DNA of 64,000 nt from Oleiagrimonas citrea. GTDB taxonomy: Bacteria; Pseudomonadota; Gammaproteobacteria; Xanthomonadales; Rhodanobacteraceae. The stretch is from NCBI RefSeq assembly GCF_012395255.1, contig NZ_JAAZQD010000006.1, forward strand, positions 62,001 through 126,000, written 5' to 3'. The notes beneath the pieces are model-generated. The model did no database searches, was not told the DNA's origin, and saw only the letters and a program-made list of their open reading frames with translations. Each line of letters begins with the position of its first letter. Within the stretch, counting starts at the first letter, position 1. A program made the position numbers and the translations under genes. Below are positions 9,070 to 17,581 of this stretch, one piece after another.

Positions 9070-10584
9070 ATGAGCGAAGCGTCCGATTCCACCGCCGCCC
9101 GCAAACCCGTCCGCCGCGTGGTCATCGCCGGCGGCGGCACGGCCGGATGGATGGCCGCGGCGGCACTGTCGCGCACGCTGGGCAAGGTGCTCGACATCAC
9201 CCTGGTCGAATCCGATGCCATCGGCACCGTCGGCGTCGGCGAAGCGACGATCCCGACGCTGGTCACCTTCCACCGCCTGCTCAACATCAACGAGCAAGCG
9301 TTCATGGCCGCCACCCACGCCACCATCAAGCTCGGCATCGCCTTCGAGGGCTGGCGCGACGTCAGCAAGGACTACATCCACTCCTTCGGCCTGACCGGCA
9401 AGGACCACTGGACCGCCGGCTTCCAGCATTTCTGGCTGAAGGGTCGCGAGCGCGGCCTGGCGCGCGACTATGGCGACTACTGCATGGAGCTGCGCGCCGC
9501 ACAGGAACGCAAGTTCGCGCACCTGCCCGACAACGGCATCAACTACGCCTTCCACCTCGATGCCACGCAGTACGCGCGCTTCCTACGCCGCTTCAGCGAG
9601 GAGTTCGGCGTCCAGCGCGAGGAAGGCCGCATCGCCGAAGTGCGCATGGCCGACAACGGCGACATCGCCGCGCTGGCCATGGAAGACGGCCGTCTGATCG
9701 AAGGTGACCTGTTCATCGACTGCACCGGGTTCCGCGCCCTGCTGATCGGGCAGGCACTCGGCGTGCCCTTTGAGGACTGGTCGCAGTGGCTGTTCGCCGA
9801 CAGCGCGCTGGCGGTGCAGACCGATTCGGTGCGCGACGCGATTCCCTACACGCGCTCGATCGCCGGCGACGCCGGCTGGCAATGGCGCATCCCGCTGCAA
9901 CATCGCTGCGGCAACGGCATCGTATTCTCCAGCCGCTACACCGACGCGGACGCCGCACGCGAAACCCTGATGGGCAGCATCGAGGGCGCACCGCGCACCG
10001 AGCCGCGACTGATCCGCTTCAAACCCGGCCAGCGTGCGAAGGCCTGGGAGCGCAACTGCGTCGCGCTGGGTCTGTCCAGCGGTTTCCTGGAGCCGCTGGA
10101 GTCGACCAACATCCACCTGATCCAGCGCGGCATCACGCGCCTGCTGCAGTCGTTCCCGCACGTGATCGAGCAGGTCGACATCGACGAATACAACCGCCAG
10201 GTCGAGAACGAAATCACCCACATCCGCGACTTCGTGATCCTGCACTACAAGGTCACCGACCGCCGCGACACGCCGTTCTGGCGCGACTGCGCAGCCATGG
10301 ACATCCCCGACACGCTGCGCCACCGCATCGAGCTGTTCGCCGAGACCGGCCGTGTGTTCCGTGTCCCCAACGAGCTGTTCGCGGAGAACTCGTGGATCCA
10401 GGTCATGCTTGGCCAGGGCATCGTCCCGCGCCAACGCCACCCCGCACCGGACATGATGGGTGACGAGGAACTGCAACACTTCCTCGAAGGCATCCGCCAG
10501 CGCGTCGAGAACACAGTCCGCCGACTGCCCGCGCACATGGACTACATCCGCAGCTACTGCCCGATGCAGGCTGCCAGCGAATGA
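9070..10584 (+). CDS. Tryptophan-halogenase-like flavoprotein 2 (intact halogenase motifs)
   Basis: This 504-residue flavoprotein has all hallmarks of flavin-dependent halogenases. The FAD site GGGTAG is at 21-26 and the catalytic lysine is Lys87 (ATIKLG). WQWRIP is at 270-275. EPLEST has Glu344-Ser345, equivalent to Glu346-Ser347 of PrnA. Such enzymes use FADH2 from a separate reductase, oxygen and halide to make hypohalous acid, which the lysine delivers to an aromatic ring. No flavin reductase is encoded nearby. Xanthomonas relatives tested in the literature prefer bromide and take small indoles in vitro. It ends the operon. The natural substrate is unknown. Confidence 0.92.
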   Translation: MSEASDSTAARKPVRRVVIAGGGTAGWMAAAALSRTLGKVLDITLVESDAIGTVGVGEATIPTLVTFHRLLNINEQAFMAATHATIKLGIAFEGWRDVSKDYIHSFGLTGKDHWTAGFQHFWLKGRERGLARDYGDYCMELRAAQERKFAHLPDNGINYAFHLDATQYARFLRRFSEEFGVQREEGRIAEVRMADNGDIAALAMEDGRLIEGDLFIDCTGFRALLIGQALGVPFEDWSQWLFADSALAVQTDSVRDAIPYTRSIAGDAGWQWRIPLQHRCGNGIVFSSRYTDADAARETLMGSIEGAPRTEPRLIRFKPGQRAKAWERNCVALGLSSGFLEPLESTNIHLIQRGITRLLQSFPHVIEQVDIDEYNRQVENEITHIRDFVILHYKVTDRRDTPFWRDCAAMDIPDTLRHRIELFAETGRVFRVPNELFAENSWIQVMLGQGIVPRQRHPAPDMMGDEELQHFLEGIRQRVENTVRRLPAHMDYIRSYCPMQAASE

Positions 10585-10602
10585 CGCGAAGCGTTGCGCA
10601 TG

Positions 10603-10634
10603 AAAAAGCCGGCATGCTCTTCGACATGCCGGCT
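10603..10634 (-). terminator. Intrinsic terminator of the pirin gene
   Basis: AGCCGGCATG (10607-10616) pairs perfectly with CATGCCGGCT (10625-10634) around an 8-base loop. Five A residues at 10603-10607 become a T-run when read on the - strand, just after the pirin stop. The hairpin also sits after the convergent halogenase gene and may stop + strand transcripts less efficiently. Confidence 0.8.
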
Positions 10635-10658
10635 GACTGACATCACGCGCGGACTGAC

Positions 10659-11492
10659 TCAGAACTTGCCGTTACGGAAGTCGTCGACGGCCTCGATGAT
10701 CTGCTGCTTGGTGTTCATCACGAACGGTCCATAGCGCGCCACCGGTTCGCGCAACGGCTTGCCGGCCACCAGCAGCACGCGGGCCGCCTCGTCGCCGGCG
10801 GTCAGCACGACCGCGTCGCCGTCGTTGAGCACCGCCAGTTCACTGCGGTCCAGTCGCTCGTCGGCCACCTGCACGCCGCTGCCTTCGAACACGTAGGCGA
10901 ACGCGTTGTGCCCGGCCGGCACCGGCACGGTCAGCGACGCGCCGGCTTCGAGCGCGATGTCCAGGTACAGCGGCTGGGTCGCGATGCCATTCACCGGGCC
11001 ATCGACCTCCGCGAAACGACCGGCCACCACGCGCACCTTCACGCCCGCGGCCGGCTCGACCTCGGGGATCTTCTCCGGCGCGATGTCCTGGTAGCGCGGC
11101 GCGGTCATCTTGTCCTTGGCCGGCAGATTCACCCACAGCTGGAAGCCGCGCATCAGGCCTTCTTCCTGCTCGGGCATCTCCGAATGCACGATGCCGCGCC
11201 CGGCCGTCATCCACTGCACGCTGCCCGATTCGAGCAGGCCGCTGTTGCCCTGGTTGTCGCCGTGGCGCATGCGCCCGTCGAGCATGTAGGTGACGGTCTC
11301 GAAACCGCGATGCGGATGCTCCGGAAAACCGGCGATGTAGTCGTCGGCCGCGTCCGAACCGAATTCGTCCAGCAGCAGGAACGGATCGAGCATCTCCAGC
11401 GTCGGCTGGCCGATCACGCGGGTCAGCTTGACGCCGGCGCCGTCGGAAGTCGGGCGACCGCGAACACGTTGCTTGATGGTACGAGTGGTCAT
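10659..11492 (-). CDS. Pirin family protein
   Basis: This 277-residue bicupin belongs to the pirin family. Bacterial pirins include quercetin 2,3-dioxygenases and proteins that bind metabolic enzymes; the role here is not fixed. The four metal ligands of the N-terminal cupin are present: His59 and His61 (EHPHRGFETV), and His103 and Glu105 (IVHSEMPE). The C-terminal cupin covers about 170-260. The ATG at 11492 is chosen because AGGAG lies just before it and the family begins there; a longer frame reaches 11594 but adds unrelated sequence. It is convergent with the halogenase operon and appears monocistronic. Confidence 0.9.
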   Translation of the reverse strand: MTTRTIKQRVRGRPTSDGAGVKLTRVIGQPTLEMLDPFLLLDEFGSDAADDYIAGFPEHPHRGFETVTYMLDGRMRHGDNQGNSGLLESGSVQWMTAGRGIVHSEMPEQEEGLMRGFQLWVNLPAKDKMTAPRYQDIAPEKIPEVEPAAGVKVRVVAGRFAEVDGPVNGIATQPLYLDIALEAGASLTVPVPAGHNAFAYVFEGSGVQVADERLDRSELAVLNDGDAVVLTAGDEAARVLLVAGKPLREPVARYGPFVMNTKQQIIEAVDDFRNGKF

Positions 11493-11638
11493 GTGTGGCT
11501 CCTGATGGAACGTCGTTGCCGCACAAGATGCGCCCGGTGGCACGCCAACACCAGTCCCCGGACCTCGAACGCATTGTTCGCGATCCAAGACCAATTCAAT
11601 GACCGCAATCAGCTTTGTGCGTGAAACAGAACGACCGA

Positions 11639-12313
11639 TCAGTGCAGGGAATGACCATCCCGCTGGCGCGGCGGCTTGTTTTCAGTGCGCGCCTCTTCCG
11701 GCTGGCGTTCGTGCGCGGCGCGGCGCTCGTCCTCGCTCGGAGCCTTTTCGTGCCAGTAGCGGGCCACGGACAGCAGCACCTCGGGCAGGCGCTGCAGGCA
11801 GGCTTCGTACTCTTCGTCAGAAAGCTTCTCGAACTCGGCGTCGCTGGCCAGCACGCCTTCGTCGACGGCCAGCGCCATGATCGGGCCGAGCAGCTCGATC
11901 AGTTCGACGTCCTCGGCCAGGCGGTGCTCCCAGAAGCCGGCGCGCAGGTCGATGCCGCGACTGAAGCCCTCACACCAGCCGGCGGCGCTCAGTGTCGGGC
12001 CCTCGATATCATCCAGTTCGCCAAGGATCGGCTCGTAGGCGTCCACGTCCAGCTCGGCGCCAATGGAATCGTTGAGCTTGGCCAGCAACGCCAGCACGCG
12101 CTCGCCCTGCTGCGGGTCGGCGAACGGCGCATGCAGGACCTCGGGCAGCCACTCGTCCGGCGGCGCCGGTTCCGGACCGACGATCAGCGCCGTGAGCAGG
12201 CCGTGCACACCGTCCAGCAGCAGATCGCCCTCCTTGGCGGCAGTGCGCAGGAAGGTGTCGAGCTCGTCGAGTTCGGTGTTCGTGAGCGAGCTTGGCCAGT
12301 CGGTGGTTCTCAT
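11639..12313 (-). CDS. UPF0149 / YecA-like protein
   Basis: This 224-residue acidic protein matches the UPF0149 (YecA/YgfB) family, an all-helical fold. The conserved segment is GWCEGFSRGIDLRAGFW around residues 113-129. The N-terminal part LDGVHGLLTALIVGPEPAPPDEWLPEVL also fits. It lacks the C-terminal SEC-C zinc motif found in some YecA proteins, ending instead in a charged, probably disordered tail. Its ATG overlaps the stop of the exonuclease III gene as ATGA at 12310-12313, so the two are translationally coupled. Function is unknown. Confidence 0.82.
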   Translation of the reverse strand: MRTTDWPSSLTNTELDELDTFLRTAAKEGDLLLDGVHGLLTALIVGPEPAPPDEWLPEVLHAPFADPQQGERVLALLAKLNDSIGAELDVDAYEPILGELDDIEGPTLSAAGWCEGFSRGIDLRAGFWEHRLAEDVELIELLGPIMALAVDEGVLASDAEFEKLSDEEYEACLQRLPEVLLSVARYWHEKAPSEDERRAAHERQPEEARTENKPPRQRDGHSLH

Positions 12314-13080
12314 CGGTCCTCCAGCTCCAGCGTCACCGGCGTGTGATCCGAAGGCCGTTCCCAGGTGCGCGGCGTGCGCTCGATGGCGGCGGCGCGGGCG
12401 GCGGCCTTCAGCGCGTCGCTGATCAGAATCAGATCGATACGCAGCCCCATGTTGCGCCGGAACGCGGCCTGGCGGTAGTCCCACCAGCTGAAATGGCCGT
12501 CGCCGTCCTCGAACAGGCGGAAGCTGTCGGTCAGGCCCAGGTCGGTGATCGCCTTCAGCGCGTCACGCTCGGGCTTCGAACACAGGATCTTCTCGTGCCA
12601 GGATTCGGGGTCGTGCACGTCGCGATCGTCCGGCGCGATGTTGAAATCGCCCAGCACCACCAGCTTCGGATGACGCGCCAGCTCGCCTTCGAGGAAATCG
12701 CGCATGCGCGACAGCCAGTCGAGCTTGTAGTCGTACTTCTCGTCGCCGACGGCCTTGCCGTTGACCACGTACAGATTGACCACGCGCACGTCGCCGACGG
12801 TGACGGCGAGGATGCGCCGCTGTTCATCGGTGAGGTTGGGCGGATCGGTGACGATCTCGGTCAGCGGCTCGCGCGACAGCACGGCGACGCCGTTGTAGGT
12901 CTTCTGCCCAGAGAAAGCGACCTCGTAGCCCATCGCCTTGATCTCGTCGACGGGAAACTTGTCGTCGGTGAGCTTGGTCTCCTGCAGCGCGACGACGTCG
13001 GGCTTGGACTCGGCCAGCCACTGCTCCAGATGGGGCAGGCGAACCTTCAGTGAATTGACGTTCCAGGAAGCGATTTTCAT
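12310..13080 (-). CDS. xthA: Exodeoxyribonuclease III
   Basis: This 256-residue enzyme is the AP endonuclease and 3'-5' exonuclease of base excision repair. It shows the EEP-nuclease motifs: MKIASWNVNSLKVRLPHL at the N-terminus, metal-binding Glu34 in LQETKL, VVLGDFNIAPDDRDVHDP in the middle and the C-terminal SDHTPV with the catalytic His. Length equals the usual XthA. A -10-like TACAAT lies six bases before the ATG on the - strand (13087-13092), with no room for a ribosome-binding site, so the mRNA may be leaderless. The UPF0149 gene follows with a coupled start. Confidence 0.96.
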   Translation of the reverse strand: MKIASWNVNSLKVRLPHLEQWLAESKPDVVALQETKLTDDKFPVDEIKAMGYEVAFSGQKTYNGVAVLSREPLTEIVTDPPNLTDEQRRILAVTVGDVRVVNLYVVNGKAVGDEKYDYKLDWLSRMRDFLEGELARHPKLVVLGDFNIAPDDRDVHDPESWHEKILCSKPERDALKAITDLGLTDSFRLFEDGDGHFSWWDYRQAAFRRNMGLRIDLILISDALKAAARAAAIERTPRTWERPSDHTPVTLELEDR

Positions 13081-13116
13081 GCGTGCATTGTACGGCCTTG
13101 CCGAGCGGGACGCGTC

Positions 13117-15159
13117 TCAGGCGGCCAGTCCGTAGCTGCGCAACAGCGCGTTCGGTTCCGGCGCGCGGCCGCGGAAAGCGACGAAACTCTCCAGCGCCGG
13201 ACGCGTGGCGCCGACGGCGAGAATTTCGCGGCGAAAGGCTTCGCCGGTCTCACGGTCGATCACGCCGGCCTGCTCGAAGCGCTCGAAGGCGTCGGCCGAC
13301 AGCACCTCGGCCCACAGATAGCTGTAGTAGCCGGCCGCGTAGCCGCCCGCGAAGATGTGCGTGAAGGCATGCGGGAAGCGCTGCCACGCCGGCGGATGCA
13401 GCACGGCGACCTGACGACGCACGTCTTCCAGCACCGCCATCGGGCGCGCGCCGCGCTCGGGGTCGTAGTCCAGGTGCAGGTGGAAATCGAACAGGCCGAA
13501 TTCCAGCTGCCGCACCAGGAACAGACCGGCATGGAAGTGACGCGCGTCGAGCATGCGCTGGAACAGCTCGTCGGGCAGGCGCTCGCCGGTCTGGTAGTGC
13601 CTTGCGAACAGGTCCAGCGCCTCGCGGTTCCAGGCGAAGTTCTCCATGAACTGGCTGGGCAGCTCGACGGCGTCCCACTCGACGCCATCGATGCCGCCGA
13701 CGGATGGCAGGTCCACCTCGGTCAGCAGGTGATGCAGGCCGTGGCCGAATTCGTGGAACAGCGTCAGCACGTCGTCGTGGGTCAGCAGCGCCGGTGCATG
13801 CTCAGTCGGCGGGGCGAAGTTGCAGGTCAGGTAGGCGACCGGCAATTGCAGCGCCTCGCCATCGCGGAAGCGCGAACGGCACACGTCCATCCACGCGCCG
13901 CCGCGTTTGCCCGAGCGGGCGTAGAGATCCATGTAGACGCCGGCGAAGACACGGCCGTCGGCATCGAGCACATCGTAGTAGCGCGCGTCGGCGTGCCAGG
14001 TGGCGACGTCTTCACGCGGCTTCAGCTCGATGCCGTAGAGCTTCTGGGTGACCGCGAACAGGCCGTCGATGACCGACGGCAGCGGGAAGTACGGCTTGAT
14101 CTGCTCCTCGTCCAGCGCGTAACGCTCCTGGCGCAGCTTCTCGGACGCATAGCCGGCGTCCCACGGTTCCAGGTTGGCCAGATCCAGACGCTCGGCGGCG
14201 AAGGCGCGCAGCGCATCCAGCTCCTTGCGCGCGACGGGCTTGGCGCGCGCGGCCAGGTCGGCAAGGAAGTCGAGCACGGTCTGTGTCGACTCGGCCATCT
14301 TGGTCGCCAGCGATTCCTCGGCGGCGTTGGCGAATCCGAGCAGCTGCGCGGCCTCGTGACGCAGCGCCATCAGGCGCTCGATACGCTCGGAGTTGTCGTA
14401 TTTGCCGGCATCCGGACCCTGGTCGGAAGCGCGTGTCTGATAGGCCCAGTAGACCTTCTCGCGCAGTAAACGGTCCTCGGCATAGGTCATCACGGCGTGC
14501 ACCGCCGGCTGCTTCAGCGTGACCAGATAGCCGTCCAGATCCTGTTCCTTGGCGTACTGCCTCAGCACCGCGCGACCGGATGCCGGAATGCCGGCCAGAT
14601 CGCGTTCATCGGTGATGTGGTGCTGCCAGGCGTCGGTGGCGTCGAGCACCGCGTTGGCGAAGCCGGTGCCCAGCTTGGACAACTCGTTGGCGATGGCGCG
14701 GAAGCGGCTGCGCGCCGGTTCCTCCAGCGCCACGCCGGACAGCTTGAAGTCGCGCAGGGCATGATCGATCAGCGCACGGCGATCGGCCGGCAGCGTCGCG
14801 CCCTCGGCGTCGGCCACGGCCTTCACCGCGGCGTAGAGCGCACGGTTCTGGCCCAGCTCAGCGGAGAAATCGGTGATCTTCTCCAGCGCCGCGTCGTAGG
14901 CCTCGCGCAAGGCGGGACTGTCGGCCACCGAGTGCAGGTGCGACACGGGCGACCAGACCTTTCCCAGGCGCTGCTCGAGGCGCTCCTGCGCCAGCATCAC
15001 GCGCTCGAAATCGTGTACAGCGCCCTCCGCCGTCATCGCCGTGACGGCGCTGCGGTACTCGGCGAGCACCGCCTCCACGGCGGGCAGCACATGTTCGGCG
15101 CGGATGGCGTCGAACGCGGGCAGGGCGGACTCGACGAGCAGCGGGTTGGCGGTGGTCAT
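13117..15159 (-). CDS. prlC: Oligopeptidase A (M3 metallopeptidase)
   Basis: This 680-residue cytoplasmic zinc peptidase cleaves oligopeptides, including cleaved signal peptides. The zinc site is HEFGH, His469-Glu470-Phe-Gly-His473, followed by the family segment LLTEVDLPSVGGIDGVEWDAVELPSQFMENF. Length matches E. coli PrlC/OpdA. The ATG at 15159 is preferred because the protein then begins MTTANPLLVESALPAFDAI, as the family does; the longer frame to 15192 adds 11 unrelated residues. It is divergent from the cNMP-binding/patatin gene, with about 75 bases between them. Confidence 0.95.
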   Translation of the reverse strand: MTTANPLLVESALPAFDAIRAEHVLPAVEAVLAEYRSAVTAMTAEGAVHDFERVMLAQERLEQRLGKVWSPVSHLHSVADSPALREAYDAALEKITDFSAELGQNRALYAAVKAVADAEGATLPADRRALIDHALRDFKLSGVALEEPARSRFRAIANELSKLGTGFANAVLDATDAWQHHITDERDLAGIPASGRAVLRQYAKEQDLDGYLVTLKQPAVHAVMTYAEDRLLREKVYWAYQTRASDQGPDAGKYDNSERIERLMALRHEAAQLLGFANAAEESLATKMAESTQTVLDFLADLAARAKPVARKELDALRAFAAERLDLANLEPWDAGYASEKLRQERYALDEEQIKPYFPLPSVIDGLFAVTQKLYGIELKPREDVATWHADARYYDVLDADGRVFAGVYMDLYARSGKRGGAWMDVCRSRFRDGEALQLPVAYLTCNFAPPTEHAPALLTHDDVLTLFHEFGHGLHHLLTEVDLPSVGGIDGVEWDAVELPSQFMENFAWNREALDLFARHYQTGERLPDELFQRMLDARHFHAGLFLVRQLEFGLFDFHLHLDYDPERGARPMAVLEDVRRQVAVLHPPAWQRFPHAFTHIFAGGYAAGYYSYLWAEVLSADAFERFEQAGVIDRETGEAFRREILAVGATRPALESFVAFRGRAPEPNALLRSYGLAA

Positions 15160-15235
15160 GCGCGCATTCACAGGATCGGTAGGGAGATTCAAGCGTGGTG
15201 ATGCGGCACGGGAAATTCAAGCTACGATGCACGGC

Positions 15236-16966
15236 ATGGCGTCCGGATCCCTCGACACGATCACGCTGCTTCGGCGTACCCGGGTGTTCGGCGAACTGGA
15301 GGACGATGTACTCGCCTCCGTCGCCGAGCACATGGCGCCGCTGACCTTGCCCGGCGGCGCACTGCTGTACGCTGCGGGCGAGCCGTCCGACGCGCTCTAT
15401 GTGCTGCGCTCGGGAAGCCTCGGCGTGTTCCGTCCACCGCGTGCCGGCGGCTCCCCGCACCTGGCCGGCGTGGCCGGCAGCGGCGAGACCCTGGGCACGG
15501 TCGGCCTGCTGCTGGACCAGCCCAGCGCGGTCACCGTGCGCGCGCTGCGCGACACGGAGCTGCTGCGTCTGTCGCGGGCGAGCTTCCGCGCGCTGAGTGA
15601 GCGCTATCCGCAGGCGATCCTGGGTGCGGCGCAATCGGCCCTGCACGACCTGCTCAGCCGTGGCGGCGACGAGCCGCGCATCCTGCCGCGTACCTTCGCA
15701 ATCCTGCCACACGACGCCTCCGTACCCGTGCGCGACATGGCCGAAAGCCTGCGCCATGCGCTGCTACCGTTCGGCAACTGCCTGTTGATCGACCAAGCGC
15801 TCGGCCGCGATCACGGACCGGCGTGGTTCGCCGAGCGCGAAAGCGAGATGCGCTTCGTGCTCTACGTCGACGAAGGCCGTGACGAACGCTGGCGTGACCT
15901 GTGTCGCCGCCAGGCCGACGCGCTGCTGCTGGCGGTGCGCAGCGACCGCGCGCCGAGCGCATGGCCGGACCGGACCGAACTGCTTCGACACGCCGACCTG
16001 GAACGTCCGCGTCATCTGCTGCTGATGCACCCCGGCTCCTCGATCGAGCCGGGACGCGCGCGGGGCTGGCTCGAAGCCATTGACGGCGTGTCCCAGCACC
16101 ATCATCTGCGCGGCGCGGCCGACATCGAGCGACTGGCGCGGCTGCTGGCGCGACGCAGCCTGGGGCTGGTGCTGTCCGGCGGCGGCGCGCGCGGTTTCGC
16201 CGCCATCGGCATGGTGCGCGCGCTGCGCGAGCAGGGCTACGACGTGGACCGCGTCGGCGGCACCAGCATCGGCGCCATCGTCGCCGCCGGCGTGGCCATG
16301 CAGTGGGACCACGAGACCATGTGCGCGAACTACCGCAGCGCCTTCGTCGACGGCAAGCCGCTGCGCGACTGGACCCTGCCGCTGATGTCCCTGAGCCGTG
16401 GCGAGCGCACCTCGCGGCTGCTGCAACGCTTCTTCGGTCGCATCGACATCGAGGATCTGCCACTGCCGTTCTTCTGCGTGTCGTCCGACCTCACCCGCGG
16501 CATGGCCACGGTGCATCACGGAGGCAAGCTGTGGCGCTGGCTACGCGCATCCAGCGCGGTGCCCGGCCTGCTGCCTCCGCTGCTGCACGACGGTCACGTC
16601 TATGTCGACGGCGCGGTCATCAACAACCTGCCGACCGACGTCATGTACGACCGCGGCATGGCCACCATCGTCGCCTGCGACATCCGCGCCGACGACGTGC
16701 TGACCAGCGCCGTCGACCGCGACTGGCAACCCGGCATCTGGCGGCAGTGGATGCAACGCGACCTGTACCCGTGCATGGGCTCCATCCTGCTGCGCTCGGG
16801 CATGGTCAATGCGGAAACCATGGCCAACCAGCGTCGCGAACTGGCCACCCGAGTGATCGCGCCGCACCTGGAAAGCATCGGCCTGCTGGACTTCAAATCC
16901 TTCGACCGCGCGGTCGAGGCCGGCTACCGCGCCACGCTGCAGGCACTGTCCGAACCGATCGGCTGA
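15236..16966 (+). CDS. Cyclic-nucleotide-binding-domain / patatin-like phospholipase (NTE family)
   Basis: This 576-residue protein joins an N-terminal cyclic-nucleotide-binding-like domain (about 10-125, with GGALLYAAGEPSDALYVLRSGSLGV) to a C-terminal patatin phospholipase. The patatin motifs are the oxyanion loop GGGARG (315-320), nucleophile Ser344 in GTSIG, and catalytic Asp458 in DGA. The middle (about 150-300) resembles the region found in bacterial NTE-type proteins. It probably deacylates membrane lipids, perhaps under nucleotide control. The start at 15236 is preferred to ATG 15227 because a -10-like TACGAT occupies 15223-15228, suggesting a leaderless mRNA. The gamma carbonic anhydrase gene follows after 17 bases. 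Confidence 0.9.
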   Translation: MASGSLDTITLLRRTRVFGELEDDVLASVAEHMAPLTLPGGALLYAAGEPSDALYVLRSGSLGVFRPPRAGGSPHLAGVAGSGETLGTVGLLLDQPSAVTVRALRDTELLRLSRASFRALSERYPQAILGAAQSALHDLLSRGGDEPRILPRTFAILPHDASVPVRDMAESLRHALLPFGNCLLIDQALGRDHGPAWFAERESEMRFVLYVDEGRDERWRDLCRRQADALLLAVRSDRAPSAWPDRTELLRHADLERPRHLLLMHPGSSIEPGRARGWLEAIDGVSQHHHLRGAADIERLARLLARRSLGLVLSGGGARGFAAIGMVRALREQGYDVDRVGGTSIGAIVAAGVAMQWDHETMCANYRSAFVDGKPLRDWTLPLMSLSRGERTSRLLQRFFGRIDIEDLPLPFFCVSSDLTRGMATVHHGGKLWRWLRASSAVPGLLPPLLHDGHVYVDGAVINNLPTDVMYDRGMATIVACDIRADDVLTSAVDRDWQPGIWRQWMQRDLYPCMGSILLRSGMVNAETMANQRRELATRVIAPHLESIGLLDFKSFDRAVEAGYRATLQALSEPIG

Positions 16967-16983
16967 CTCGCTACACTGCGCGC

Positions 16984-17514
16984 ATGAACCCCCTACGCAG
17001 CTATCAGAACCAACGGCCCGTGCTGGGCGAACGCGTGTACGTCGACTCGGCCGCCACGGTCATCGGCGACGTACAGCTGGGCGACGACGTGTCGATCTGG
17101 CCGGGCGCGGTGCTGCGCGGCGACGTCAACGCCATCCGCGTCGGCGCGCGCAGCAACATCCAGGACGGCGCCATCGTCCACGTCACCCACGACGGTCCGT
17201 TCACGCCGGGCGGTTTTCCCTGCGTGATCGGCGCCGACGTCACGGTCGGCCACGGCGCCGTGATCCACGCCTGCACGATCGAGGATGCCTGCCTGATCGG
17301 CATGCACGCCACGGTGCTCGACGGCGCGGTGGTGAAACGCCATGCCTTCGTCGGCGCCGGGGCGCTGGTGCCGCCGGGCAAGGTCGTGGGCGAGGGCGAA
17401 CTGTGGCTGGGCAATCCGGCCCGCCATGTGCGCACGCTGGACGCCGAAGCCATCGAGCAACTGCACTACTCGGCCGCGCACTACGTGACGCTCAAAGACC
17501 GCTACCTGGAGTGA
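16984..17514 (+). CDS. Gamma-class carbonic anhydrase family protein (YrdA-like)
   Basis: This 176-residue protein is a left-handed beta-helix trimer subunit of the gamma carbonic anhydrase-like family. Hexapeptide repeats run from about 20 to 150. The zinc-binding histidines are in HVTHDG, GHGAVIHAC and GMHATV. E. coli YrdA-type members bind zinc, but many have weak or no measured carbonic anhydrase activity, so the enzymatic role is uncertain. A -10-like TACACT at 16972-16977 lies six bases before the ATG, so this gene probably has its own promoter and a leaderless transcript despite closeness to the upstream gene. Confidence 0.9.
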   Translation: MNPLRSYQNQRPVLGERVYVDSAATVIGDVQLGDDVSIWPGAVLRGDVNAIRVGARSNIQDGAIVHVTHDGPFTPGGFPCVIGADVTVGHGAVIHACTIEDACLIGMHATVLDGAVVKRHAFVGAGALVPPGKVVGEGELWLGNPARHVRTLDAEAIEQLHYSAAHYVTLKDRYLE

Positions 17515-17581
17515 CGCGTCCACTCGCGCCACGCCATCGGGCGGCGTAGGATGCGGACAAACGCACTCGGGGAGAGAGCTC

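Noticed and set aside
13357-14469. 370-codon + strand frame inside prlC
   Set aside because: It mirrors the peptidase codons and lacks a plausible start, ribosome-binding site or family.
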